A stretch of 64,000 bases of DNA. Source: Paralithodes platypus (Eukaryota; Arthropoda; Malacostraca; Decapoda; Lithodidae). Shown piece after piece: positions 22,047 through 32,548 of this stretch. The translations under genes and the position numbers were made by a program. The first letter of the stretch is position 1; each line of letters opens with the position of its first letter. The notes under the pieces were generated by a model. That model saw only the letters and a list, made by a program, of their open reading frames with translations. It did no database searches and was not told the origin of the DNA. The stretch spans positions 14,206,944 through 14,270,943 of the forward strand of contig CM064481.1 of assembly GCA_032716605.1 (NCBI GenBank). Direction: 5' to 3'.

Positions 22047-23522
22047 TCAGGGGATTGGTTGATGGGTATGATATCTTTGTCCATATTTTCTTGGACACAG
22101 TTTGTTTCTGTGCACTAATTTGAGGTGGTTAATGCTACTCCTGGATTCTTTACCTTTCTCCAGATATCTAATGACTGCAATGTTGTGGCGAATACTGATC
22201 ACACGATAGGGGCCTTCGAACAGAGGGTCCAGTTTATCAGCCCTGTCGTGAATTCTTGAGAACACAATGTCTCCTGGTTTCAGTTTTTGTTGTCTATTAG
22301 ATTTGTGATTGCTTTTTATCATTTGTTCTTTGGTTAAGGTTAGTTTATTCATGACTTGTTTATGAATTCTTTTAAAGGTGTTTATATGATGAGTTATGAA
22401 ATCCTGAGTATATATGGGTTTAATCTGTTCATTGAGCATGTGTGGTAGGTGTTTATCTTCTCCAAAGACGATGAAATGAGGGGATTCACCTGTGGAGATA
22501 TTAGGCAGAGAATTCATAGTGCATTCCACGAAGGGGATAAATTCGTCCCAAATTTCATGATCCCTGTCAAGACAAATGTTTTTCAATTCATGGAGTATTT
22601 TACGGTTAGCTCTCTCAACTAGGCCGTTACTCTGTGGTGAGTAAGGGGCAACCCTGATGTGCTCTATCCCGTACTCATCACACATCTTAGACATAGTCTC
22701 GTTTACAAACTCTCCGCCATTATCTGAAAGAATAAATTTAGGTGAGGGGTATTTGCAAATCACGTTATTTACAAGAGTTTTAACGATAGTATTGGCTTCC
22801 TTATCAGGTATGGGAGAGAGAATGGAGTACCTAGAGAAATGATCCGAGGCTACGAGAAGATAATTCATACCACTGTTAGTCTTAACAATTTTCAAAAGAT
22901 CTATGGCAATCAATTGGAAATGTTTCTCTGGGACGGGATAAGTTTTGATATTAGCTTGGGGTGTAAGCTTAGGGTTAATTCTGGCACAGTTCTCACAAGC
23001 GTCTATGTGATTATCTATGTCAGATTTCATGGACTTCCAGTAGAATTGTTTTTGAGCAATGAGCATAGCCCTTTCTTTGCCAGGATGACCGACAAATTTA
23101 GAACCATGAAGATGAGGGAGTATTTCTTCTACTTTATTGTTGGGTACAACTAACTGCAGAATGTTCCTTTCAAGTTGATGTTTGCCTTTGATGAGTTGAT
23201 TACAAAATAGCGTGTTATCAATTAGAGTGTAATCTTCTAGGTGTTGGTTAGTTTCATTATTCTCTAGAGCAAGAATGATCTCACACAACTTGGGATCACC
23301 TCTCTGAGCTGTGGACATGTCTTCATTAGCTAAAGTCATCGTGTTTAAATGTGCACAAAGTACCGGATTACGAGAGAGAGCATCCGCTACGACATTTTTG
23401 TGACCTTTAATGTAGAGTATCCTAGGGTTGAAACTTTGTAATATGTACTTCCACCTTGCACGTCTACCAGACATATTATTGTTGTCAAACAGATCAACTA
23501 GAGGCTTGTGATCCGTCCACAC
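22047..23522 (-). CDS. Gypsy-like integrase and end of RNase H
   Basis: The 491-residue frame starts in the end of RNase H (WTDHKPL, then VVADALSRN). The integrase zinc-binding HHCC region follows (GHPGKERAM, then CENCARIN near residue 190). The core DDE domain has IDLLKIV, then SDNGGEFVN near residue 285, and the catalytic Glu in SNGLVERANR near residue 321. The C-terminal GPY motif (FEGPYRVISI) is near residue 455. All catalytic residues appear present. It is separated from RT by a frameshift near 23530, so the pol polyprotein is interrupted there. Confidence 0.85.
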   Translation of the reverse strand: MWTDHKPLVDLFDNNNMSGRRARWKYILQSFNPRILYIKGHKNVVADALSRNPVLCAHLNTMTLANEDMSTAQRGDPKLCEIILALENNETNQHLEDYTLIDNTLFCNQLIKGKHQLERNILQLVVPNNKVEEILPHLHGSKFVGHPGKERAMLIAQKQFYWKSMKSDIDNHIDACENCARINPKLTPQANIKTYPVPEKHFQLIAIDLLKIVKTNSGMNYLLVASDHFSRYSILSPIPDKEANTIVKTLVNNVICKYPSPKFILSDNGGEFVNETMSKMCDEYGIEHIRVAPYSPQSNGLVERANRKILHELKNICLDRDHEIWDEFIPFVECTMNSLPNISTGESPHFIVFGEDKHLPHMLNEQIKPIYTQDFITHHINTFKRIHKQVMNKLTLTKEQMIKSNHKSNRQQKLKPGDIVFSRIHDRADKLDPLFEGPYRVISIRHNIAVIRYLEKGKESRSSINHLKLVHRNKLCPRKYGQRYHTHQPIP

Positions 23523-23535
23523 TTCAATGTCATAG

Positions 23536-24891
23536 TTAAGGATTTTCTTTGAATGTCTGTAGAGCCCAGATTAGACCGGCTCCTTCAATGTCAGTGACAC
23601 AGTCATTTTTCTCGGCAGGTTTAAGAGTCCTGCTGGCAAAGGCTAAAGGTTGAAATTTATCGCGGCTGTCTTTTTGCATTAAACAAGCTCCAATACCGCT
23701 ATAGGACGCGTCGGTGTGGATAATAAAAGGTTGAGTATAGTCGGGGTAAGACAGGCAAGGAGGATTACACAGGTGATGCTTCAACTCGTCAAATGATGTT
23801 TGTTCGGATTCTTTCCAATCAAATTCAGCGTCCTTTTTTAACAGTTTGAAAAGGGGACTGGCCTTTTCCGAAAATTTGGAGATGAAACTACGGTAGTACC
23901 CGGCTAGGCCAAGGAATTGGCGGAGTTGTGTCACATTTTCAGGTTGGGGAAATTCATGTATAGCTTTAGTGATATCGGTCTTTGTTCTGATGCCATCTGC
24001 CGAAAGTTCGTGACCAAGAAATTCAACACTACGTTTTAAGAATTTACACTTTTTTAATTTTACCTTTAAACCTGCATCCTTTAGTTTTTGAAAGATCTTT
24101 CCTAGGCTTTCAAGGTGAGATTTGATAGCAGGTGACATTATAATGATGTCATCTATGTAGATTTGGATATCTTTGCCCAAATGGCCTGCAAGAATGTGAC
24201 ACATAAGCCGTTGGAAAAAGGCTGGACTAGGTTTTAACCCTCGAGGGAGTCTATTGAACTCGTAAGTACCACTGGGAGTGCTGAAAGCTGTGTACTTACG
24301 GGAATCATCGTCCAACTTTATCTGATGAAAACCGCTACCTAAATCAATGGTAGAGAAGATTTTGTTTTTAGAGTTCAAATTACTCATAACTTCATTGATG
24401 GAGGGCATATAAAATTTCTCCTCAATGATAGCGTCATTTAACTTCGTGAAGTCCACCACTAATCTCCACTCGTTGGGGTTCCGCTTAGGTACTAGGAATA
24501 TAGGGCTCCTCCAACGACTGGATGAGGGAGAGACTACTTGTTGGTCTAACATAGCCTTGACTTGAGATTCTACCTGTTCTCTCTGAGCATGAGCTAACCT
24601 ATAAGAAGGACAGTATATGGGGTTATTCTCCGAGTTGCGTAATATGATCTTGTGTTGAAGCACATCACAAAACCCAAGATCTTCATTATGTAACATAACT
24701 GCCTCTTTATACGTGCACAACAAACTCACAAGATTCTCAGTGTAGTCCTCAAAATCAAGATCATTAATTAGAGATTTTATTTGTGACCTAGTCTCTGATT
24801 CATCCTTGTTAATAGCTGCGTTAATGACAAGGTCTTTACTAACTGGTAAGCTTTGGTCGTTAAAAATAAAAGGGAAAACTTCCGCTTCCAT
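23536..24891 (-). CDS. Gypsy-like reverse transcriptase and RNase H
   Basis: 451 residues. RT motifs in order: SSSRWRSPIFLVPKRN near 147-162, WRLVVDFTKLN, FSTIDLGSGFHQI, FNRLPRGLKPSPAFFQ, the active-site YIDDIIIMS near residue 246, and FLGLAGYYRSF. RNase H starts with HTDASYSGIGACL near residue 393 and runs off the end into the neighbouring frame. Family: Ty3/gypsy (Metaviridae-type). No stop is present inside this frame. Confidence 0.88.
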   Translation of the reverse strand: MEAEVFPFIFNDQSLPVSKDLVINAAINKDESETRSQIKSLINDLDFEDYTENLVSLLCTYKEAVMLHNEDLGFCDVLQHKIILRNSENNPIYCPSYRLAHAQREQVESQVKAMLDQQVVSPSSSRWRSPIFLVPKRNPNEWRLVVDFTKLNDAIIEEKFYMPSINEVMSNLNSKNKIFSTIDLGSGFHQIKLDDDSRKYTAFSTPSGTYEFNRLPRGLKPSPAFFQRLMCHILAGHLGKDIQIYIDDIIIMSPAIKSHLESLGKIFQKLKDAGLKVKLKKCKFLKRSVEFLGHELSADGIRTKTDITKAIHEFPQPENVTQLRQFLGLAGYYRSFISKFSEKASPLFKLLKKDAEFDWKESEQTSFDELKHHLCNPPCLSYPDYTQPFIIHTDASYSGIGACLMQKDSRDKFQPLAFASRTLKPAEKNDCVTDIEGAGLIWALQTFKENP

Positions 24892-25958
24892 AATCTTGGT
24901 AGCCTACCACTTTTAATACTAAGTATGTTATCTGAGTAATTGAGAATTAAAGTTTCAAAATATTCATTCTTGCTCTTGTGAAGGGCTGGAGTGGTTATAA
25001 GACCCTTTATGGAGGTAGTGTCTGGAAGAGTGATGATGCTGTATTTGTGATAATTAGCGGGTAATTGATTGACATAAGTTTCTACCTTCATAGATGATTT
25101 TGGTTGAATAGTTACATCATCTTGCAAGAATACGTCAGCTGTAAGGGAATGGTCAGTTATCAGATCACCTATAGATACCTCAGTGTATTGATAGCTAGGA
25201 GTGGGGGCATCAGGGGGGGTTTTAGTGACCTCTTGAGTGACCGAAGAGGGACTGGATTTTACGGTAGTTTTGAAACTGAATTTTCTTTTGGGCCTAGGTT
25301 TAGTGTGATGGAATGCCTGTTTTGGGTGGTTGGTGGTACTTTTGACAGAGGATTCACTACTGCGTGTGCATTCGATAGTGTCGCCTTTTAAACCACCGAT
25401 CATAACTTGGTCCATATGGGTGAAAATTATGATTTTGAGCATATTCATACTATCAAACCCTAGGAGCAAGTCGGCATTTATGGGGAGTTTGTTGATGACA
25501 TAGAATGGCAGGGGTGTTGCTAATTCTTCGGTGATCTTGATAGGTAGATAAACCTTAGATAATGTCTCTAATGGGATGTCACTGACTGATTTTATATTGA
25601 TATCAGGGTAAGATTGACTGAATTGTTTATTAGAATTTATAAGATTAAATTTGTTGAGACTTATAAGATTCACTGGGGAGCCTGTGTCTAAAAAGAGATT
25701 TAGATTATGCTCTTCGCATTTAGCGGGTAAAAGCAAGGAAGATTTATCAAGACAACCTATTTCGACAGATTTGAGGGGTCGAGTTTGGGTGCCATTGTTG
25801 GTCCGCCCAGAACGGTTTGGAGGTATAGTACCGAGCTGGGCGTCTATTCTTCCCCCGAACTGGTTGATTTTGTCTTGACTGAAGCGGCCGTTTTGGTGTT
25901 TCCTGGTGTGGCCGTCATATAATATGTTAAGTATATAGGGGATTATAGGTAATAACAC
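24777..25958 (-). CDS. Aspartic protease region of the gypsy-like pol
   Basis: An open frame of 393 codons. The retroviral-type protease motif LDTGSPVNLIS lies near residues 91-101, followed by the expected hydrophobic block ending LLGFDSMN, similar to the second conserved protease loop. The downstream part is linker up to RT, with which it overlaps in another frame. The first 11 or so codons fall in the LTR, so the natural start is missing: no gag and no zinc knuckle is found upstream. The true coding part is probably 25900-24777. Confidence 0.7.
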   Translation of the reverse strand: MLLPIIPYILNILYDGHTRKHQNGRFSQDKINQFGGRIDAQLGTIPPNRSGRTNNGTQTRPLKSVEIGCLDKSSLLLPAKCEEHNLNLFLDTGSPVNLISLNKFNLINSNKQFSQSYPDINIKSVSDIPLETLSKVYLPIKITEELATPLPFYVINKLPINADLLLGFDSMNMLKIIIFTHMDQVMIGGLKGDTIECTRSSESSVKSTTNHPKQAFHHTKPRPKRKFSFKTTVKSSPSSVTQEVTKTPPDAPTPSYQYTEVSIGDLITDHSLTADVFLQDDVTIQPKSSMKVETYVNQLPANYHKYSIITLPDTTSIKGLITTPALHKSKNEYFETLILNYSDNILSIKSGRLPRLWKRKFSLLFLTTKAYQLVKTLSLTQLLTRMNQRLGHK

Positions 25959-26478
25959 AACATATTAATTATTGGATAAGTGATAATAAGTATAAACGTA
26001 CAGGTATATAAGTACAGATATATGATAAGGCTTGTAATAAAAGCCTGAGGAGCAAGGTGATATATGACTTTTGTGGTCTAATATATCTAGGGGATATAGG
26101 AGCTTGGCTATAGAGGGTGAGTTTGAGTCTAGAGGGAGTAAAGAGCTTTGTCTCTCTCTGGCTGAGGTCTGTTGAAGTTTGTCATGAAGATGCCTGAGTA
26201 AGAAGGCATCGCCTGGGTTCAAGGATGTCGATGCAACACACCATTAACTCAGCATTCTGGTATGACGTATGACCGGATAAATACATTATACAGTTTCCAT
26301 TTACAGAGGAAATGGGTGTTGATTCAAGTGGAAGTATCAACAAATATATTATATGTTAATGAGATAGATAAAGTTATAGGGAGTTCAATGAATCAAGATT
26401 GTTTAATATGAATGTTAAGAGTTTAGAAGTTACAGGGATAAAGGCATATAAGCAGTGAGATATATATATAGTAATATA
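25925..26478 (-). repeat. 5' LTR of the gypsy-like element, larger piece
   Basis: Matches 18894-19460. It is interrupted after GTAATATA by a Tigger element and completed at 30961-30990. Confidence 0.85.
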
Positions 26479-26699
26479 CACTCCTCCCTCGGGTAGTGAG
26501 GGTGTATCGTACTGGGACCGCGCCGCGCTACGCAAACACGCGTTACACAAAGCAAAGAACTTATGGGATTAATTCTATTGGTTCTGACGACTTCCCAAAA
26601 GTCACCTTTTTGACCATTTACCACCCAACAACCTTACCAAATATGGATCAAACATTAGTAACAGACAACCTAACCCTATTTTACAGATCATATCTATGA

Positions 26700-26994
26700 A
26701 ATGAGACACACAGGTAAGTTACTGTTCATTACCTTGTCGAGTGGTGCTGTGGATGTGGTGGGTCGCCTCCCTCTCTCTCTCTCCCGCCCGCCCGCCTGCC
26801 CCCTCCCCTCCCCCACGACACCAAGATGGGCTTCACTGAGAGGAGGTTGAAGGCCTTGAGGAGGTTGAAGGCCTTCCCAGGCTCTGGTCATCATCGCCGA
26901 ACCCTGAGAACAATGACATGTTGTCGTCAATGTCAACGTCAGAGGGAGGGAGTCCGAATCGTCACCCAGCTGGCGTTCTTCCTCCTCCGAATCA
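26700..26994 (-). other. Tigger 3' region, noncoding
   Basis: No domain is seen. It contains a CT-rich stretch at 26770-26815 and a short tandem repeat of GAGGTTGAAGGCCTT near 26842-26873. Confidence 0.45.
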
Positions 26995-27534
26995 TCACCC
27001 TGCTGCCTGCTGTTCCTGGCGATCACGGAAAAACTCTGTGATCCTTCTCTGTTGGCGAGCATTGACCCTCTCAGTAAACATCTCGGAGTAGTGTCTCAGC
27101 AGAGTTGAGAGTTGCATAGACGTTGCTCGAGCCCTATCCCTATTTAGATCCTTGTTCTGGATACGGTCAGCCAAGCGATCAGCCAACTCGACGATCTCAC
27201 GTAAGTCACTGGTGATAGGGTCTCCATCGTTAACTCCATCTTCGGCAGGCGCTTCTTCATCCGCTAGTTCCTCATCCAATTCCTGCAGTAAGTCCTCGGG
27301 ATCCTGCTCAGGTGGAACAATCATCTCTCGGACGTCTTCCTCGTTGATATCTTGTAGGCCTGCCACGTTACGAGCTGCTGCCACTGCCTGTTCAACCGCC
27401 GCTTCTACCCTCTGACGCTCACCTGGCAGATCTAGCTTGTGGCCAGGTAACCCCTCCAAAATATTCCTCCATGCGTGGTGGATAGTGGGCTGGTTGATTG
27501 AGTTCCAACTCTCGACAATGAAGTCAATTCCCAT
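26995..27534 (-). pseudogene. Tigger transposase, C-terminal part
   Basis: The 179-residue frame begins IVESWNSINQPTIHHAWRNI, the conserved helix that follows the DDE core in Tigger/Jerky transposases. It continues with an acidic linker (LLQELDEELADEEA) and ends in a basic Arg/Gln-rich segment. It is separated from the DDE core by SINE and LINE insertions. Confidence 0.75.
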
Positions 27535-27601
27535 TTTTATGTGGAATTGTTTCCAAAATTGGAAGACTGTAAGGGTGGCTGGATTTTCAGGGGGATCTTA
27601 A

Positions 27602-28258
27602 TAATAATAATAATAATAATAATAAACGGTTTATTAAAGAATGGCAGCCTCATGAGCTGAAAATACACATTTTACAATTTAGTGGATGAACATGAGATGT
27701 ACAGATATGAGGATGGTAAGCTTAGTTTACAAACAAAATAAATAAATACAATAATGATGCATGTGCAGAATACAAATTATCATAAAATAACCATGAGAGT
27801 AAGTGATATACAGTACATATACACATTTATTTACTTACTCATATACAGAACATACGTATATACACGTACTTGTTTTTTGTTTTTTTTGTAGATATTTAGG
27901 TGACAATCACCACGGTCGATCTGGGGATCCGCCGCTGATGAGCTCGTCCTGGAATCTTTACGACTCTGAATCTTACGATTCTGTACAGGACTGAACATGC
28001 CATTTTTATCGGCAATAGCTCAGAGAAGAGTGTTGAGAGGGGAGAAGGGGTGTTGGAGAGAGAGGAAGGTGTTGGAGTGGCTTTGTTATGTGTGTTTTGT
28101 CTGTATACGTCGTCAGGATGTCCCCTGACTGGGTGTAAGCATGTGAAACATGCTAGGACGTACTACCGCACCCACTAAATGTCCGCCGTGGCAGGGATTC
28201 GATCCCGGGTCTTTCAGATTCACACGCGAGCGTGCTCACCACTTGACCACCACGGCCC
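27602..28258 (-). mobile_element. tRNA-headed SINE, possibly composite
   Basis: On the - strand the head begins GGGCCGTGGTGGTCAAGTGG with an A-box-like TGGTCAAGTGG. A B-box-like GGATCGAATCC follows about 50 bases on, and then CCACGGC closes the acceptor stem. The body runs to an AATAAACCG phrase and an ATT trinucleotide tail (AAT repeats at 27602-27625 on +). At about 650 bases it is long for a SINE, so the left part may be a separate LINE 3' end. Confidence 0.7.
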
Positions 28259-28291
28259 TCTCGACATGTATGTATGCTCGACATGTATGCC

Positions 28292-28346
28292 CATGTATGT
28301 ATATGTATGTGCGCACGTAGGTGCGCACATACATATACATACATAT
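28292..28346. repeat. Near-perfect palindrome
   Basis: GTATGTATATGTATGTGCGC and its complement flank a four-base centre (GTAG), giving a stem of about 22 bp. It lies in an alternating purine-pyrimidine TATG/CATA region. Confidence 0.8.
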
Positions 28347-28500
28347 ATAGGAACATAAGAACATGCAGTAAGTGTGCACATGTCCGTATACACAAACGCT
28401 CACGTATGCACACAAACATACATACATACAGAAACTGTTTTGGTATGGTCAGGGTAAAGAGGGTGCAGGTACTACAATGGGAGGTTAATCCTCGGTAGTG

Positions 28501-28502
<2 letters not shown>

Positions 28503-28556
<54 letters not shown>
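28503..28556. repeat. TG dinucleotide microsatellite
   Basis: About 26 uninterrupted TG units. Confidence 0.95.
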
Positions 28557-28557
<1 letters not shown>

Positions 28558-28689
28558 CAGAAGGCGAAATATGGAAGAGCTGGGCGTTCTATTGTTAAGG
28601 GTGGAAATACATGGATGAAGAAACGCGAACACTTAATAATAGATAATGCTTATGCATAGATTTATAATCAGAAGTTGCGCTAGTGAGCA

Positions 28690-29090
28690 ATATGTTCTCG
28701 CTCATATGTACGTATATTTACATACATATGTGCATATGACCATATAAATACACGTACAGTACATATATATATTATATACCTTATATTCTCAACCGGGCTC
28801 GAACCATTGACAGCTAATACACACAGACATACATATACATAAATATATGCACATTACATGCATATATGCTCTTCTCTTATCCTACCTGATACTCTCAGCT
28901 GGGCTCGAACCACAAACAGTATACACTATAGACACATATATATATACATAAATAACGCATACACATATACGCACACATACATACACATATACTGCACATA
29001 CATAGATACATATATACACATATACATAAACAAACTCAAGCAAATACATACATAATTATATTCTAATACACACACGCACACACACTTATG
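28690..29090. repeat. CATA/TACA-rich simple sequence with two tRNA T-arm-like remnants
   Basis: Dense TACATA and CACATA steps. Twice (28797 and 28901) the phrase GGGCTCGAACC appears with similar flanks; its complement GGTTCGAGCCC is a B-box consensus, so these may be SINE remnants. No gene. Confidence 0.5.
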
Positions 29091-29109
29091 CATATATTAT
29101 TAAAGGTGG

Positions 29110-29458
29110 GCGCGTATATATGGTGTGACAGGCCGTTATTACACATTATTAATAATATTAACAATGGATGGGATAGGACTATTTTTATATCTGTCAGTTC
29201 TTGCTCTTATTGGTTGGAGTGTGTTGAAATGACGAGCTGCACGTGTAGGTCTAGGGGCGTCTGGTGGAAGTAAGTTTCTGTGTCGTGGGTGAACAAGCAG
29301 CTTAGATGCAAACTGTTTGAGTGTGTTGTAGTGGTGGGTTGAGAGTGCAGGTATGCTAAGGGTGGTGAGAGCTTCCTCGTACCCTGGATATGTGCCACCC
29401 AGGATGATCCTGCATGCCCTCCTCTGAACTCTCTCCAGTTGACGTTGTTGTCTTAGGC
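29110..29458 (-). mobile_element. LINE 3' fragment (CR1/L2-like RT C-terminus)
   Basis: On the - strand 29455-29340 reads LERVQRRACRIILGG and continues with YEEALTTL, the conserved C-terminal region of CR1/L2-type RT. It is 5'-truncated and inserted in the Tigger element. The 3' end lies among short ATTATTAATAA steps near 29110-29160. Confidence 0.65.
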
Positions 29459-29459
29459 T

Positions 29460-30660
29460 TGTGCAGGGGCTTGTTCAGGGGCTGGATCTTGGGCTTGTTC
29501 AGGGGCTTGGTCAGGGGCTGGATCTTGGGCTTGTTGTGAGGCAGCATTGGGGTCATCAGGCTCAGAATCCAGGTCGGACATCTGATCAATTTCTTCATTT
29601 GTGTCGGTTGCAGAATCCAACATTAAGAAGGTCTTCGTGGCATAGGCAGCTTTAAGACAGGCGATGATCTCCTGATCTAATATGGCTGTAGAAGAGAGGT
29701 TGTGTTGGGTGGCATAAACATCACCTTTATTGAAGGGTGTCTGTCAACTAGCAGGGGCGAATGACTAGGTGCGTTGTCCAGCAAGAACAGGATCTTAAAA
29801 GCTAGATTTTTCCGCAGACAAAACTGTTCAAGTTCAGGTACAAGATATTTATCAAACCACTCAAGACTGAGGGCAGCTGACATCCAGGCTTTCTTGTTGG
29901 ACATCCAATGCACGTTGAGATGTGACATGTCTAATTTCCTGTAGGGGCGAGGTTTCTTAGCTCGGTGGATGACTAGGGGCTTCATCTTGCAAGACCCTGA
30001 AGCACTGCACGTCAAGAGTAATGTTACCCTATCCTTTGCCCCTTTGAAACCCTTGGCGCTCTTCTGCTTCCTGTGGATGTAGGTGCGTTTAGGCATTTTT
30101 TTCCAAAAAAAGCCTGTCTCATCGGCGTTGAAAATCTGGTCAGCTGAATATCCACCCTCTTCTATAATCTGGCGTAGGTAGGCAGGATATTCTCGGGCAG
30201 CTGCAACATTGGCACTTGCGGCTTCTCCAGTTATTCGCACATTCTTAACCTTCTGCCGATTAAGAAAAGACCAGAGCCATCCGTGTGACGCTTGAAATGG
30301 TGGCGGGTTAGGCACGCTCAACTTGACAGCAACTTCTAGATAAAGTTTTTTGGCCTTCTGACGAATAGCTTTTCCATCAAGAGGGACCCCCCTCCTGCTT
30401 TGGCGATCTATATAACGACCAACAAGTTTCTCAGTCGTCTTGAGAACAGGGTTGGCTACCTTAAAGGCATGTTGACTCGCTACGCCTGGGTTACCCTTGA
30501 GAACTTTCGTATCTTGTCTCTATTCTTGAAGATTGTTCATATTGTCGATTCATTCACCCCATAAGTATGGGCAATATGTGCCTTCTTGGTACCAGATTCC
30601 ACCTTCTTGACCACCTCTAGCTTCTCTGCATAAGTGAACTTGCGGCGCTTGAGTGATACT
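29460..30660 (-). pseudogene. Tigger transposase, DNA-binding and DDE core, frameshifted
   Basis: An N-terminal psq-type helix-turn-helix can be read on the - strand around 30660-30540 (YAEKLEVVKKVESGTKKAH), then a CENP-B-type DNA-binding region in broken frames. The DDE core is open at 30321-29677: ADQIFNADETGFFW holds the first Asp, LFLLDNAPSHSPLLV the second, and PPNTTSLLQPY precedes the third. The frame breaks right after this. At 29465-29600 a Gln/Pro/Asp-rich repetitive linker follows. This is a decayed copy. Confidence 0.8.
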
Positions 30661-30960
30661 TGCGGTGATACTTGGTAGAACAGAAATTATTTGGGCGGGC
30701 ACTATGTTATCACGGAGACACGCGGCGTAGGACTAGGCCTACCCAAGCGTGGGGGAGGCCGAGCCGAGCCGAGTCTGACGTCACGAGTCTACCGAGTCTG
30801 ACGTCACGGCCGAGATATGGCGAGAGATGCCGAGCCCCCAGCCGACCACAGAGCGCGCTACATAAATAAAAGCGTGTTAGATGCTGACTCGGCACACTAG
30901 GGGTACCCGCGTTAGACCAAAACCGCACTGTCCAAAGCCGCGCTACCCGAGGGAGGACTG

Positions 30961-30990
30961 TATATGCAGGGCTTATAATGTCATACTACA
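30961..30990 (-). repeat. 5' LTR, terminal piece beyond the Tigger insertion
   Basis: Thirty bases from TATATGCAGG to CTACA, identical to the end of the 3' LTR at 19453-19482. Confidence 0.85.
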
Positions 30991-31929
30991 ATTTTTTACA
31001 AAAACTTCCATTTTGTACAAAACTTGTATAATATTGTAAGTTTAAAAATTCCTGCATATCTTAAAAGCTTATTACTTTGATTATATTATATCAGAAAAAC
31101 AATTAAATATAAGTAATTTAAGAGAAAAGTTAACACATTTTCTATTAAAAATCAGTTTATAAAAAAAAAAAAAAAATGCTGCCAGTTGCAGACATGATGC
31201 CCAAGTCAGCTTTACCCTTGCTTATTTTCAACAAGCTAGACACTTACTTACTGAACATGTGGCGGCCTGCTTGGCTGAGGCCTAACCTAGGGGGCACACA
31301 TATTAGATGCCAACTACCCACTTTTTAATGTAACTAATAGCTCCTACTCAACGAGACAGAGAAAGGGGCGAGGTAATGCGAAAGTGGTCCCGGACCCTAA
31401 GAATCGTAACTTTAAAGGTTTCTGTTCGGGCTCTGTCTCGAGTCGGCCACCCCCAGCAATGGGGTATGTGCCTGAGTATATACATAGCTAAGTGGGATCA
31501 ATACTGCCTCTTGAAATAATACATAATAACATGGTATATAATGTAGAGTGATCATGTAGCTAATAATTGTGATATCATCAAGAATATATAGAGAGAAACA
31601 AACACTAGATGCATTTAGTAAATTTACCCAGTGGTCATTCTCTGTCTCTGTCCTCTGAAAAGAGTTGCCAACTACAACAGAGTATTACTCTTAAATAGGT
31701 AAAAAGGATAAGCGGATACAATAAAGGATAAAATTAGTCCATAGTAAAACCCTATAAACCTATTTAGATGAAGAAATCAGAATGGTTAAAGTGGGGGTAG
31801 AATGAAATAATTTAATCAGTCATACATGTATATAAAAATGACCACAAATATACTCAACTGATATTCCTAGTCTATGTGAGAAGTGAGGATCTTCAACATA
31901 CCGTATACAGTACATTTCAAGAGACAGAA
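30991..31929. other. Unassigned AT-rich DNA
   Basis: No ORF or repeat structure that I can support, apart from an A-run at 31159-31174 that may be the tail of an old retro-insert on the + strand. Confidence 0.4.
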
Positions 31930-32514
31930 TACGGTTTTGACAACCCGTAAGGGAAGGAAGGAAAAACTAATATTTATTGGTGGCTCCTGGAGTCAATGAC
32001 GTAAGAGCCTATGATAATATGGCCTCGTTCCAGGCTCCTCAGAACCCGGGTTAACCTCGATCACGACGGTCGAGAACCAAAATCATCTTAGGAGGTACCC
32101 CTTAATCATTCCTAAGGTACGTCATTGGGAAGGAGCCACTGAAAAGTAGAAAATAAAAAATAAAAGAATTAACACAGTTTGAACACCGCGCCTACGCGCA
32201 TTCCGATCTACCTCTGTTTCCCATACCTTGTCTACTATCCCTACCTCTCCAGGTGTGATCTCTAATGTGGGATCAAGTTGAGCATGTGTATGGGAAGGGA
32301 ATGGTGGGAGGGCACTCTTCGTCATTGACTCCAGGAGCCACCAATAAATATTAGTTTTTCCTTCCTTCCCTTACGGGTTGTCAAAACCGTAATTTATTGG
32401 TGGCTCCTTACGTCAATGACGTAAGAGCCTAGAATATCACGACTGGTGGAGGGACCTTCATATGCTCATCAAGCTAAAAAAAACAATAATCTATTAAAAA
32501 CACCCAAAAACACC

Positions 32515-32548
<34 letters not shown>

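Larger units (their letters stand above)
26479..30960 (-). mobile_element. Tigger/pogo-like DNA transposon inside the LTR
   Basis: The inverted ends are CACTCCTCCCTCGGGTAG on the left and CAGTCCTCCCTCGGGTAG on the right (reverse complement), each flanked by TA. TA duplication and CAGT-type ends are standard for Tigger elements. The uninterrupted LTR copy at 19450 gives the empty site. Transposase pieces lie on the - strand, split by about 1.9 kb of later insertions (27600-29460). Confidence 0.9.
18894..30990 (-). mobile_element. Env-bearing gypsy-like LTR retroelement lacking gag
   Basis: Two near-identical LTRs of about 590 bases bound protease, RT/RNase H, integrase and env in gypsy order on the - strand. 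The right (5') LTR is split by a Tigger transposon at 26479-30960. Only about 130 bases separate the 5' LTR from the protease region, so gag and any primer-binding site are deleted. Pol and env carry frameshifts or stops. It resembles insect errantivirus-type elements with an F-like envelope, but it cannot be autonomous as it stands. Confidence 0.85.

Noticed and set aside
28170..28258. A tRNA gene on the - strand
   Set aside because: The A- and B-box-like parts are present but the anticodon arm does not fold cleanly and the sequence continues into a SINE body.
28153..28632. 159-codon frame rich in Thr/His
   Set aside because: It is produced by the TG microsatellite and TATG repeats, with no domain.
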